DNA of 64,000 nucleotides. Origin: Heloderma charlesbogerti (taxonomy: Eukaryota > Chordata > Lepidosauria > Squamata > Helodermatidae). Below, in pieces: positions 45,383 through 54,745 of this stretch. The stretch covers positions 1,860,001 through 1,924,000 of the forward strand of contig JANEZZ010001871.1 in assembly GCA_026122225.1 (NCBI GenBank), written 5' to 3'. A program made the position numbers and the translations under genes. The notes under the pieces are model-generated. The model was given only the letters and a program-made list of their open reading frames with translations, ran no database searches and was not told the DNA's origin. Numbering within the stretch: position 1 is the stretch's first letter; every line of letters starts with the position of its first letter.

Positions 45383-45690
45383 AGCTTATGGCTTCACTGA
45401 ATTACGCAAGCCCCTTCGCCACAACAAGGCAGTGATCCATGAAGGGGTGCAAATGGTATAGTGAACGCTATTTGCGTCGGCAGTCCATCAGTCCAGCCAG
45501 CAATATGGCAATGGCGGCCGTATTGCTGGGGCTTTGGAGCTGGTGGCAGGCAGGATCCAGCTGGCGAGGGACTTTGTGGGGAGGCGGAGGCAGGAGATCC
45601 GATCCTCCATGGACTTCGGGGGGCTGGATTCAATAGAATCTGGCTTCATTGGGGTCCGTGGAGGATTTCTCCAACATCCCTACATGACAC

Positions 45691-46720
45691 CACTGAAAGA
45701 GGTAGTCCTGAGATTTGGAGTGCAGTGCCACTAGTATGCCGATGACACACAGCTGTATCTCTCCATCAGATTATAGAGAAGCAGTGGAGAGTATGAACCA
45801 GTCTCTGAAGTCAGTGAAAGACTGGAAGTCAGCTAACGAACAGGTAGGGATGGCGGAGAATTTCTCCACGAATCTTGGGGAGGCCGAATGCCAACGCATT
45901 CGGCCCCCCAAAATTGGCGGTGAAATTCTCCACCCCTGCCGCCCCCCCCAGGATGGGACTCCCTCGAATGTCCCTCTCGGCGGCGGGTCCCGGTGGTGGT
46001 TCGGCGGCGGTTTGTCAGCGGCGGCAGCCGGTCTTCCGACCAACTGCCGTCGCCGCCATTACAAAATAAAGTAAAAAAAAAAACAAAACTCATGATAGGC
46101 TACATAACAATTTACGTAGCCTATCACGGCTAGATTTCCAAAGTTAGCCATGATAGGCTACGTAAATCGTTACGTAGCCTATCATGGGTGACTTTGGGGG
46201 GAAAAAAAGCACGTACGCAAATGGCGTATGCGCTTCCCCCCCCCAAACGCAGCCGTGATAGGCTACGTAATGATTTACATAGCCTATCATGGCTGACTTT
46301 GGAAATCTAGCCGTGATAGGCTACGTAAATCGGGTGTGGTTTTTTTATTACCCCCACTTTTGTATTTCGCGGCTGGGGAGATGGGGTGCTTCTCCCCGGC
46401 CTGAATTTCGGCCGGGCGAGGCAGGGCGCCTCCCCCCCCGGCCTGAATTTCGGGGGGAGAACCAAAGCGCCTCCCCCAACCGTGAAGCAAGCTGCGGGAC
46501 CAGGTAAGTGACTTTCGTATATCCCTACGAACAGGGACTTAATCCAGGCACAACTGAAGTACTGTTAGTCATTGATAAAGTTATTAGGGTTTAGGTGTTG
46601 AACCTGTCCTGGACAGAGTTCCAGCTTCCTAAAGGAACACGTTTGCAGCTTGCAAGTGCCCTAGGATCTGGTTCCACTCTGAAGGCCCAGGTAGATGAAC
46701 TGGATGAACTGGCCAGGCAT
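45691..46720 (+). pseudogene. L2/CR1-group LINE RT remnant, split by MITE copy 10
   Basis: The left block (45691-45844) encodes EVVLRFGVQCH and YADDTQLYLSI, the RT catalytic region. The right block (46528-46720) continues with a short ST-V-S stretch and then a VPKGTRLQL-like stretch. MITE copy 8 ends at its left edge and copy 10 interrupts it. Confidence 0.65.
45845..46527 (-). mobile_element. TAGGGATG hAT MITE, copy 10
   Basis: A 683-bp copy with perfect duplications CGAACAGG (45837-45844, 46528-46535). End B is left, and its donor-like site is lost (GGGACTCCCTC). The right AGGTAAGT is at 46502-46509. Four GATAGGCTAC stems lie at about 46092-46190 and 46256-46331; the second of the last pair lacks its right arm, and most of the central hairpins are deleted. 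Confidence 0.92.
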
Positions 46721-46829
46721 GCCTTTTTTCCAGCTTGCTTTGGTATGCCAGCTACGTCCTTTCCTGGTGAGCCATGGTCTTCCCACCATCATGCATGGCT
46801 TGGTAATATTATGTGCACACGAGCAAAAC

Positions 46830-47110
46830 TTGTCGAAGTTCATTAAAATTCTCCAAATTCTACCTTGAAGCTCGTGCTTGTTCCATCTCTGTCCATAGAA
46901 GATTGTGATCTGTTTTTTTCTTTTTGCATGAAAATTCATGCATATTTTCATGCATATTTCTCCAAACGTATGCATCAATTGTGCGCATTTCTCAAATGCA
47001 TGCAGTCTTTTTTCATTGCTTAAAGTGTTTGTGTGCATTTTTCAAAAGTATGCAATTTATTCATGCACATTTTTCAAATGTATGCATCCTGTCAAACACA
47101 TTTTTGGGGG
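46830..47110 (-). repeat. Dispersed repeat Y, inverted copy
   Basis: Contains TTTTTGCATGAAAATTCATGC and spaced GCATTTTTCAAA words, the reverse complement of the repeat at 23300-23620. A GCATGAAAATTCATGC palindrome lies near 46926. Confidence 0.55.
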
Positions 47111-47246
47111 TCCCCCATGAATCACATTGCATGCTCGGAAGTGTACAGGAGATTGAGTTTGAGTCCGTGCTTAGTCCAGAAGATGTGAATTGGGCAAACT
47201 CTAAGATTGAAAATTCCGTCAACTTCATTAGCACATTTTTTGCTTC

Positions 47247-47480
47247 TGTGCAGGGCCAGCCCTACCATTAGGCATAGTGAAGTAGTTGCTTCAGGCAGCA
47301 GATGCTGGGGGGCAGCAGGAAAGTGTTAGAGGAGAAAGCTGTGGGCCACATGGCCTGCCCTACATGCCCTAAAATAGCCTTCAGATGTAAGTAAGATTAA
47401 TCTGCTAGTTCAGTTGGTTTTTGTACATGGAATGGGGGGGGGGCTCCATCTTATTTTTTGCCTCGGGTAGCAAAATGTGG
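47247..47480. repeat. Dispersed hAT-like repeat, second copy
   Basis: Starts CAGGGCCAGCCCTACCATTA, continues CAGGCAGCAGATGCTGGGGG and ends around GGGTAGCAAAATG, parallel to 260-535. The inverted CAGGGCYGGCC terminus is visible only on the left. Confidence 0.5.
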
Positions 47481-47484
47481 GCAT

Positions 47485-47960
47485 AGTGCAAAGTTCAGCT
47501 ATTGGCTTTTAAAGCCCTTAATGGCATGGGATCAAGGTATCTCCTTCCACAGAAACCTATCCACTATCTTGGGTCTTCAGCTGAGGCCCTGTCTTGTATT
47601 CTCTTGCCATCTGTGCTCAGGTGGGTGGGTATGCCATTGCACCTGGGTTTTGGGTCTCTCTTCTGCAGGACACTCACCTGATCCTTGCCTTCCCGGCCTT
47701 CCCATGCTACGTAAACACCTGCTTGTTTTTTGGAAGACCTTTGGAGAGGTATAGAGGGAATCCATTTGAAGCTGTATTCCTTACTTGTTCTGCAAGCTTT
47801 ATTTTGGGACTTTTCTCTGATTTTTTAGTTAATTTTTCATCATTGTTTTTATTGTGTTTGGTTGTTTTTATTTGCATGTTATACATCACCTTTGTTAGCC
47901 ACTTTGGATGTAGCTGGAACAGGAGGGATGCAATGCAAGTGTTTTAAAAAAAATAAAATA
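47485..47960 (+). pseudogene. LINE ORF2 C-terminus and tail, degenerate
   Basis: TTTAAAGCCCTTAATGGCATG encodes the FKALNGMG motif; WR-T-GEV-like sequence and an AAAATAAAATAAAT tail follow. It corresponds to 34600-34900 of the L2/CR1-group LINE. Confidence 0.5.
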
Positions 47961-47974
47961 AATCCATGCCAGAG

Positions 47975-48376
47975 TAGGGATGTTGGAGAAATTCACATTG
48001 GAACCAAAGGAATTTGGATTTTCATGAGTCCAACCTGCAGATTCTGCAGTAGACCAGCTTTCCCCCTGTTGGGCAGGTTCTACAGACTTGCGGAACGTTT
48101 TTCTAACTTTCCCAAATTTTGTACACATTTCCTGGTAGAAAAATAAAATAAAAAAGGCCAAAAATGTACATTTCCTCCATAGGCCAAAGCATGAAAATGT
48201 ACATTTGAGGGGAATTTTCGCATTTTCACATGTGCACATTTGCGCAAAAGCGAACTTGTGCAAATTCAGAAAACCCCCAAATTTGATTCCACCAATGCTT
48301 GGATGATGGAACAAAAAGCACCTGACAATCTGTGAAACACAGATGGAATGGATTTTACACCATCCTTATAACCCTA
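47975..48376. mobile_element. hAT-type element with TAGGGATG start, different interior
   Basis: A 402-bp element with perfect 8-bp duplications TGCCAGAG (47967-47974, 48377-48384). It begins TAGGGATGTTGGAGAAATTC, close to end B of the main MITE family, and ends CCTTATAACCCTA. The interior is AT-rich with ATTTTCGCATTTTCACATG and lacks hairpins and donor-like motifs. Confidence 0.75.
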
Positions 48377-48817
48377 TGCCAGAGGCCCCATGCCTTTATA
48401 AACTGCATGACAGGCAGAACTGCAACAGGTACAGTTTTCCTAGCACAGGAATTCTGTGAGGGGGAATCTGTGCCAGTTGAATTAATGCCTATCTCTTTAA
48501 AGGCTCAAAGCCTTTGTTGGGTTAAAAGGTGGCAATTTTAGGCATTAGAACCCTTATTGCTGCTTAAAACTTGCGATCCAAACCCATTGATTTCAGCAGA
48601 CTTCTAGTTCTGTTAACAACAGGGTTTGTCAGCCTTGGAGTAGATTCAGGATTGTGTCCTTAATAAGTTAGCTGGATAGAGTAGCAGGATGTACATGGGC
48701 CTTATTTGTTGCATTTGGTTTTCAGTCACTGACCTCCATGGCTTCTGAGGTAAGGATTTTACTTTGTTTTATTTCCAGATGAATCCATAGTTTGAATCTG
48801 ATTTGATTTGTTAAAAG

Positions 48818-49747
48818 TAGGGATGGACGAAAGGGACTTACCTGGTCCCGCAGCTTGCTTTGCGGTGGGGGGGAGGCGCTTCGGTTCTCCCCCTGAAGTT
48901 CAGGCGAGGGGGGGGAGATGCCCCACCTCGCCCGGCCGAAATTCATGCCGGGCGGGGGAGGCGCCCCATCCCTCGCCGCTGAAATTCAGGCCGGGGAGGA
49001 GCGCCCCGTCTACCCAGCCATGAAAAATAAAGTAAAAAAACAACAACACACACCCGTGGTAGGCTACGTAACGATTTACGTATCCTATCATGGCTAGATT
49101 TCCAAAGTCAGCCGTGATAGGCCATGTAAATCGTCACGTAGCCTATCACAGGTGACTTTGAAAAAAAAAAAGCGCGTATGCAAATGGTGGCGCCAATGGG
49201 GCGCCGCCATTTGCGTTCCTTAGTTTGGCACGTCTAGTCTACGTAAAGATTTATGTAGACTACGGCGAAAATAAGGGAACGCCATTTGCGTTTCCCTTAT
49301 TTTCGCCGTAGTCTACGTAAATGTTTACGTAGACTAGACGTGCCAAACTAAGGAATGCAAATGCGTACATGTTTTTTTTTTTTCAAAGTCACCCGTGATA
49401 GGCTATGTGACGATTCACGTAGCCTATCATGGCTGACTTTGGAAATCTAGCCGTGATAGGCTACGTAAATCGTTATGTAGCCTATTACGGGTGTGTGTGT
49501 GTGTGTTTTTAACTTTCCTTTTTTATTTTGAAATGGCGGCGGCAGCAGCCGGTCAGAAGGCCAGCTGCTGCCCCCACCGCACCGCCGCCGCACTGCCGCC
49601 GGGACCTGCCGCCGAGAGGGACATTCACACGAGGTAAGTCCCATCCTGGGGGGGGGCGGCGGAGAATTTCACCACCAATTTCAGGGGGCCGAATGCGTTG
49701 GCATTCGGCCTCCCAGAGATTCGTGGAGAAATTCTCCGCCATCCCTA
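48818..49747 (+). mobile_element. TAGGGATG hAT MITE, copy 11
   Basis: A 930-bp copy with duplications GTTAAAAG/GTTAAATG (48810-48817, 49748-49755; one mismatch). Exact donor-like motifs are at 48836-48843 (minus) and 49632-49639 (plus). The super-palindrome spans about 49053-49490, centred near 49285. A GT run (49490-49505) occupies the edge of the right arm, while the left arm has CAACAACACACACCC at the equivalent place. Tandem end A units lie at 48890-49010. Confidence 0.92.
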
Positions 49748-49755
49748 GTTAAATG

Positions 49756-50680
49756 ATTATTCGTCTCCTATTATTGCTTCCAGTAATCCTTCACTTGAAA
49801 AACAACAACTCCACCTTATGTGCAAAACGTTCTGGGTCCCCCCCTTGTGTGCAAGGTACTGGTAGGAAAGTATAGAAATGTCTAAGGCAGTAAGATCTAT
49901 TCTCCATTACAACCATTATCTGTCTTAATATAATGATGTTCAAGCCCAGACAATCCTGATCAATGCAGTCTGGGAATATCACAACAGCTATTCAAAAAGT
50001 ACAGATAACACCCATGACAGTAACCTAAATCAGGGGCAGGTTTAAATGCACATCAAGAAAACAATGAAACCAAGAAGAGATAAGTGGGAGTTCAGAACTG
50101 TATCTCTAGTGACATAAGCAATACACTTTAGTAGTCATTTTCAAACAGTCGGCTGAAAAATTTTCCATCAGTAAACAGCAGGAATAAAAAGAGGTGGGTT
50201 TTTTTTTGCAGCAAGAAAAATGATTGTAGGAAGAGTTCTGAATTGTTACAAAATTTTCAGATAGTTCCTAATATAACGAATTAGGCTTCTGGTTTTCCAA
50301 AGCATTTCTAGATGTTTTTTAAAACTCATTTTTTAAAAAGAACACAGATGACAGTTATTTGGCAGAGACAGAAATAATTTATGCATTTTTGTTTGTTTAT
50401 TGTGCTAGCAGCTAGTGAATAGTTTATAGATGGTATGCAAGCTTATGCACTGGCAAAAATTCAGAAGCTGTTTTGGTGAATGTGTCTTAATGCTATTTAT
50501 TTTCTTAGACTGTAATCCTGCACACATTGAGATTATGCAGCCTGATTATGTAGCATTTCAGCTGTAGGGCATAATCCAGCCAAAGTAAAGCACCTTTAAC
50601 TCTAACCTATTTCAATAGGAGAGTTAAGGATGTGCTTAAATCTCTGCCATTAAAAATCAATGGGACTGAAAAATGCTTAA
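49756..50680. other. Stretch without recognised genes
   Basis: Single-copy-looking AT-rich DNA. No repeat family, hairpin or domain-bearing frame was recognised. Confidence 0.4.
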
Positions 50681-50689
50681 GGCTGCAAT

Positions 50690-50730
<41 letters not shown>

Positions 50731-50835
50731 ACCTGGGAGTTAGTCCTGTTGAGCTCAATGAGGCTTTCTTCTGTACAGGAATGCACTGTCAAAGACAATA
50801 ATAAATACACACTGACAACACAATCCTATGGATGA
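50681..50835. repeat. MITE family Q with embedded (CA)n
   Basis: GGCTGCAATCATACACAC begins the element, an (AC) run fills 50693-50728, then CTTACCTGGGAGTTAGTCC and a distal CACAATCCTATGGATG close it. The microsatellite probably grew from the natural ACACAC in the Q terminus. Confidence 0.55.
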
Positions 50836-51079
50836 TTACTTGCAGAAGTAAGCCTTGCTGTGTTCATTGGGCCTTGCCTCCTAGTAAATGTTGCAGCCTG
50901 GATCTTAGAAATTGAAATAAAACAACCTCCCTGTTCAATCATAAGCACTACATTCTTGTCAAAATGAAAAAGTCATATTACACTTGGAAAATACACAGAT
51001 TTGAGCTCTTGACTGTGTTTTTCCCTTGACAAATAATAGAGATGGTGATGAGACAAATGGAAGAGGCTTCCCCTAAGAT

Positions 51080-51208
51080 AGGGGTGGGCAAATTATGTGG
51101 CCTTCCAGATGTTTTGGCTTACAACTCCTATCAGCTCTAGCCAGCATGGCCAATGGTGAGGGATGATGGGAGTTGTAAGCCAAAACATCTACATTGCCTG
51201 CCCCCTGC
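51080..51208. repeat. Palindromic hAT-like MITE (family P)
   Basis: TAGGGGTGGGCAAATTATG on the left and CATTGCCTGCCCCCTG on the right enclose the arms CCAGATGTTTTGGCTTACAA and TTGTAAGCCAAAACATCT. This is one of the more symmetrical copies of family P. Confidence 0.7.
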
Positions 51209-51257
51209 TCAAAGAGGTATTATGTTCCAAGCATTAGATTTTCATAGATCTAAAGGC

Positions 51258-51476
51258 TGGGGCCATAGTTGAGTGTAAGAGCACATGATTGGCATGCAAA
51301 ATATCCCAGGTTCATTCTCCAGCTGAAAAGGACCATGGATAGCAAACCTGAGAATGCTTCTCTGCCCTGAGACCTTGATGATCCTTTACCCAGCAGAGAA
51401 GATGTGACTGAATTAGGCTGATCCTAATTAGGCTGATCCATATGGTCTGACTCCATATAAAGCAGCCTCACATAAG
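51258..51476 (+). repeat. tRNA-derived SINE, CR1-type tail, plus strand
   Basis: The head includes GCCATAGTTGAGTGTAAGAGC and a B-box-like CCCAGGTTCATTCTCC. The tail, near TATGGTCTGACTCCATATAA, contains a local duplication of TAGGCTGATCC. It is older than the other copies by eye. Confidence 0.65.
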
Positions 51477-52067
51477 AATGCATCTTCTAGGAATGCCTCC
51501 TTGTGTCTTTCAGAAGTAATTCAAGAAGCTGTTCCCTCAATGATTGAGATGACTTTTACCTTTCCTTTTGCCCACTGGCATCTATCAACATTCTAGGCTT
51601 TCTCTTTTGGCCCAGCACAGTCCTGCCATCATTATGACTGTGTTGTGAATAATTATTATGATGTCTGCAGCTTCACTGTGGCAACATGACATCAGCAACC
51701 AAAGCTAATATCAGGGGATGCTGGTGGGTCCGATTTTGGTGGGGTTGTGAATCCATTCTGGGGTTCAATCAGAACCAGCCAGAACTCTAAAGGATCTATC
51801 ACAGGTGCTGAACCTATTTTGGGGATAGGATTCAGCACCTTGTATAACTCCTTTAGAGTCCTGGCTGGTTCTGACTGAAACCTGGAATGGATTCACAGCC
51901 CCACTGATATCAGCGCCACCAGCCTCCACTGCACTGAACCAAGGTTGTCACAATTTTAAAGAGATGTTTAGATGATGCACAGCAACAGTAAGTAAAAGCT
52001 ACTCATGACTGCAGCAGAAGGTGTCTTTTTTTTTGGTAGCACAGTCACATATACCATGGATTAGCCT

Positions 52068-52175
52068 AGCCTCCACAACCTGGTGCTTCCAGATGTTTTG
52101 GATGTCAACTTCCATCAGCTCCAGCCAGCATAGCCAATGGTCAGGGATGCTGGGAGTTGTAGTCCAAAACATGAG
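52068..52175. repeat. Palindromic hAT-like MITE (family P)
   Basis: The arms TTCCAGATGTTTTGGATGTC and GTAGTCCAAAACATGAGGGC face each other around CAGCCAGCATAGCCAATGG. No clean target duplication was found. Confidence 0.55.
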
Positions 52176-52244
52176 GGCAGCAGCAGCTTGGAGAAGGCTA
52201 GATGAATCCATCGATAGCAGCTTTTTTCTTCTGCAAGCAGTGTC

Positions 52245-52772
52245 AGGGAGGGGTCATAGCTTAGAGGTAGATCACTAGTGATGACACCTGAAAAAAAAAT
52301 AGGGTGGCGTAGAAGGGGAAAAGTGATTTTTGGGGTGGAAGTATTAGATTTCTGAAAGAGAAATAATGGTAGATTTCACTTTAACACTCCTATCCTAATA
52401 ATATTTTCTTTGAAATAAGTTATTTGATGTTGATAGAGTTAACTTTTAAGTAAGCATGTATGGATTGCAACCCCATTTTCATTTTTATGAATTGGTTATG
52501 ATCTGTAGGTGAAAAATGCTTTTCTTTCAAGTCAGCACAAGGGTCCAGTGATGGGGGTGGGGTAGGGAACAAGTGACTTGTCTGGAGGGGTGGTTGCCTC
52601 CCTCCCCCCGATGCCACTTATGTAGATCACATGTATTGCATGTAGAAGGTCCCAGCATCTCCAGGTAACTGGTCTGGGAAAAGCCACTATCTGAGATCTT
52701 GGTGACCTGTTGTCAGTCAGAGTGAACAGGTTTGAGCTAGAGACATACCAATGATCTGACTCAGTATAAGTA
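52245..52772 (+). repeat. tRNA-derived SINE split by a 346-bp insertion
   Basis: The A-box end (GGTCATAGCTTAGAGGTAG) is at 52250-52270 and the rest (TTGCATGTAGAAGGTCCCAG onward, ending TCTGACTCAGTATAAG) is at 52631-52772. The two parts are separated by an insertion that duplicated GTAGATCAC. Confidence 0.7.
52276..52621. mobile_element. Small MITE-like insertion in a SINE
   Basis: The 346-bp insertion starts TAGTGATGACACCTG and ends CCCGATGCCACTTAT, loosely inverted ends. It is bounded by perfect GTAGATCAC copies (52267-52275, 52622-52630). The family is unknown to me, and no coding frame is present. Confidence 0.6.
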
Positions 52773-53040
52773 TATACTATATTCACAGTGCGGATTCATT
52801 GCATAAGAATCTCCATAAGTACATTTGATGTAAGGAAGGATGCATGCTGGGAGGAAAGAACATATAGAACTTTGGGAGAGAAGAGAGAATTTATGGGATT
52901 TGTTCTTCAGTTTACATTCATGTTCGTAGGGAGATGAATTAACTAAAACCTCTGCATAATAGTAAAATAAAAGGACTATGTGAAACACTCTGGAAAAATA
53001 TACATACTGAATCAGATCAATAATTTTTAGTAATGATATT

Positions 53041-53200
53041 AGTAACATAGGAAGAGCCCTGCTGGATCAGACCAAGGGTCCATCTAGTCCAGCCTTCTGT
53101 TTGCATAGTGGCCAACAGGTGTTGAGTGGGAACCCACAAGCAGGACAGAAGCGCAACAGACCCTCCTGCCCATGCTCTCCAGCAACTGATCTACATATTA
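53041..53200 (-). repeat. CR1-clade subfamily X 3' tail
   Basis: AACATAGGAAGAGCCCTGCTGG followed by CAGACCAAGGGTCCATCTAG is the reverse of the 39180-39250 tail. Only the 3' 160 bp remain. Confidence 0.65.
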
Positions 53201-53455
53201 AGTACTCTCACATAAAATAGTACTTTACTTTCCCCAATAATCACCTTTAACTTTTTTCAAATTCCTTTCAAAATAATTCCACAGTTGCTGCCAATGAAAA
53301 GTTGTCTCCATGGTCCTGATTCTCCATGTAACATCAGTGGAATCTTTTCAAATGTGTGCTTTCTCATGTTAAATGTTTTTTTTTAAAAGCTGGCTTAAGG
53401 TTTGAGGGCTATTCTAGAGTCAGGCATTTCCTTTTCTTCTTTGTGGTCTCTGTGC

Positions 53456-53633
53456 ATCACCTTCCAGTGCCAGGTGAAGACCTTTTAATTCTCTCAATAT
53501 TTTAGCATTGTAGCATCCTAGTCTGTTAGCTTTAGTGTTTTAAATCTGTATTTTAAATCTCTGCATTGCTGCGAGGTTTTATGCTGGTTGTACTGTTATG
53601 TTGTCGTTTTAAACTTTCATATTTTATAGTGTG

Positions 53634-53684
<51 letters not shown>

Positions 53685-53780
53685 CAATATTTTATGTTGT
53701 TTAATTCTGCACTTTGTGGTTTTAATTTTTGTGAACTGCCTAGAGAGCTTCAGCTATTGGGTGGTATAGAAATGATGATG
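53456..53780 (+). repeat. L2/CR1-group LINE 3' UTR with (TA)n
   Basis: Begins CCAGTGCCAGGTGAAGACC and continues through CTTTAGTGTTTTAAATCTG to GAACTGCCTAGAGAGCTTC and GGTATAGAAATG, the same 3' UTR as 34870-34983 plus 38096-38190. A (TA)n run at 53637-53683 has expanded inside it. Confidence 0.75.
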
Positions 53781-53995
53781 ATGATATATAAACCACATAT
53801 ATGGGTCTCTGCACTTGTGCTGAGCCTCGTTTGGGAAACTTCTATAGCTGAGGAAGTTTTGGCAGGAACCCCTCCCCCACCTTCCTCTGTGCATGTCCCA
53901 GCGGGTTCCCGCTCGTTCCCTCAGTTCTCTTTCAGCTGCCTAGCCAGTAACCTCTATGGGAGCTTCCTCCATCTTTAGAGAACATTTTTTGGAGC

Positions 53996-54489
53996 TAGGG
54001 ATGTACGAAAGGCACTTACCTTTCGCAGATTATGTTTATGGTTGGGGGGGAGGTGTTCTGTCCCTCCCCCCGGAATCCTGGCTGGCCGGCTCCGCTCCGC
54101 AGGGATTCTGCAAAGCTGCCGGCCAGCTCTGGCAGCAGCTGGACATCCGGCCACTGGCTAACAGGGACGCAAATGGCGGAGGCCATAGCCACCGCCGTTT
54201 GCGTCCCTGCAGTCAGCCGTGATAGGCTACGTAAATGTTTACGTAGCCTATCACGGCTGGCTTAAAAAAACAAACAAAACGCGCGTACGCAAATGGCGGT
54301 GGCCACGGCCGCCGCCGTTTGCATTCCTTATTTTGGCACATCTTAGTCTACATAAACATTTACGTAGACTAAGATGGCGAAAATAAGGGGAACGCAAATA
54401 GCGTAGCCGCCACCAGGAAGATCCGCCCAATGGAATGCACTGGCATTCGGCCTCCCCGAGATCCGTGGCGGAATTTTCATACATCCCTA
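53996..54489 (+). mobile_element. TAGGGATG hAT MITE, copy 12, no target duplication
   Basis: A 494-bp copy with intact TAGGGATG and CATCCCTA tips and an outward donor-like motif at 54014-54021. Hairpins lie near 54170-54205, 54219-54257 (TACGTAAATGTTTACGTA), 54290-54325 and 54340-54375. The right part from the last hairpin to the tip is shortened, and its donor-like site is missing. The flanks TTTGGAGC and TGTGCTGA do not match. Confidence 0.85.
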
Positions 54490-54549
54490 TGTGCTGAGGT
54501 CTTCTTTTGTTGTTCGTTCTGTCTCCAACCACGGCTGCAGTCCTCACAG

Positions 54550-54745
54550 CTTATAGCCGCAAAGGCTCCATCTTACAAATGTGTGAAATGTGGGAGCAAG
54601 CTGCCTCCTGCTGATCCTCACTCCCTTTGTCTTTTCTGTTTGAGTGAGGCTCATTTGTTTGGTCTGGCACAGCTTGCCAAGGAGTTCCTTGTGATCACAT
54701 GGAGAATTTCCATTCCAGCAAGTGCTAGTGCTTAGGGACATCTGG
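54550..54745 (+). pseudogene. Possible DIRS-like gag zinc-binding fragment
   Basis: The translation SYKCVKCGSKLPPADPHSLC followed by LFCLSEAHL has the Cys-x2-Cys, Asp-Pro-His and Cys-x2-Cys-Leu-x3-His spacing I associate with ORF1 (gag) of vertebrate tyrosine-recombinase (DIRS-like) retrotransposons. Only about 60 residues remain, and no recombinase or RT lies nearby. A host zinc-finger exon is the alternative, but there are no clear splice sites in frame. Confidence 0.45.

Larger units (their letters stand above)
41320..45447 (-). mobile_element. BovB LINE copy 2, minus strand, split by MITE copy 9
   Basis: The 3' end is at the left (GTTGTTGTTCGGTCGTTAAG, then CGACTCTTCGTGACCCCATG) and the 5' end at the right (CAGTGATCCATGAAGGGG). 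The 9-bp duplication TGCAAATGG (41311-41319, 45448-45456) is perfect. Excluding the MITE, its length is about 3.2 kb, so this is full length. It interrupts MITE copy 8 and is itself interrupted at 42538-43439. Confidence 0.93.
41021..45682 (+). mobile_element. TAGGGATG hAT MITE, copy 8, split by a BovB
   Basis: The element ends are 4.66 kb apart but share duplications CATGACAC (41013-41020, 45683-45690). Its own sequence is 41021-41319 and 45457-45682, about 525 bp. The left donor-like motif is at 41037-41044 (CCTTACCT); the right one is not recognisable. One TACGTAAAGATTTACGTA hairpin remains at 41262-41293. The BovB entered within a GCAAATGGC hairpin. Confidence 0.9.

Noticed and set aside
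24000..54400. Regularly repeated palindromes suggesting a CRISPR-like array
   Set aside because: The palindromes are inside individual MITEs bounded by 8-bp target duplications, the spacers are shared and not unique, and the context is a vertebrate genome.
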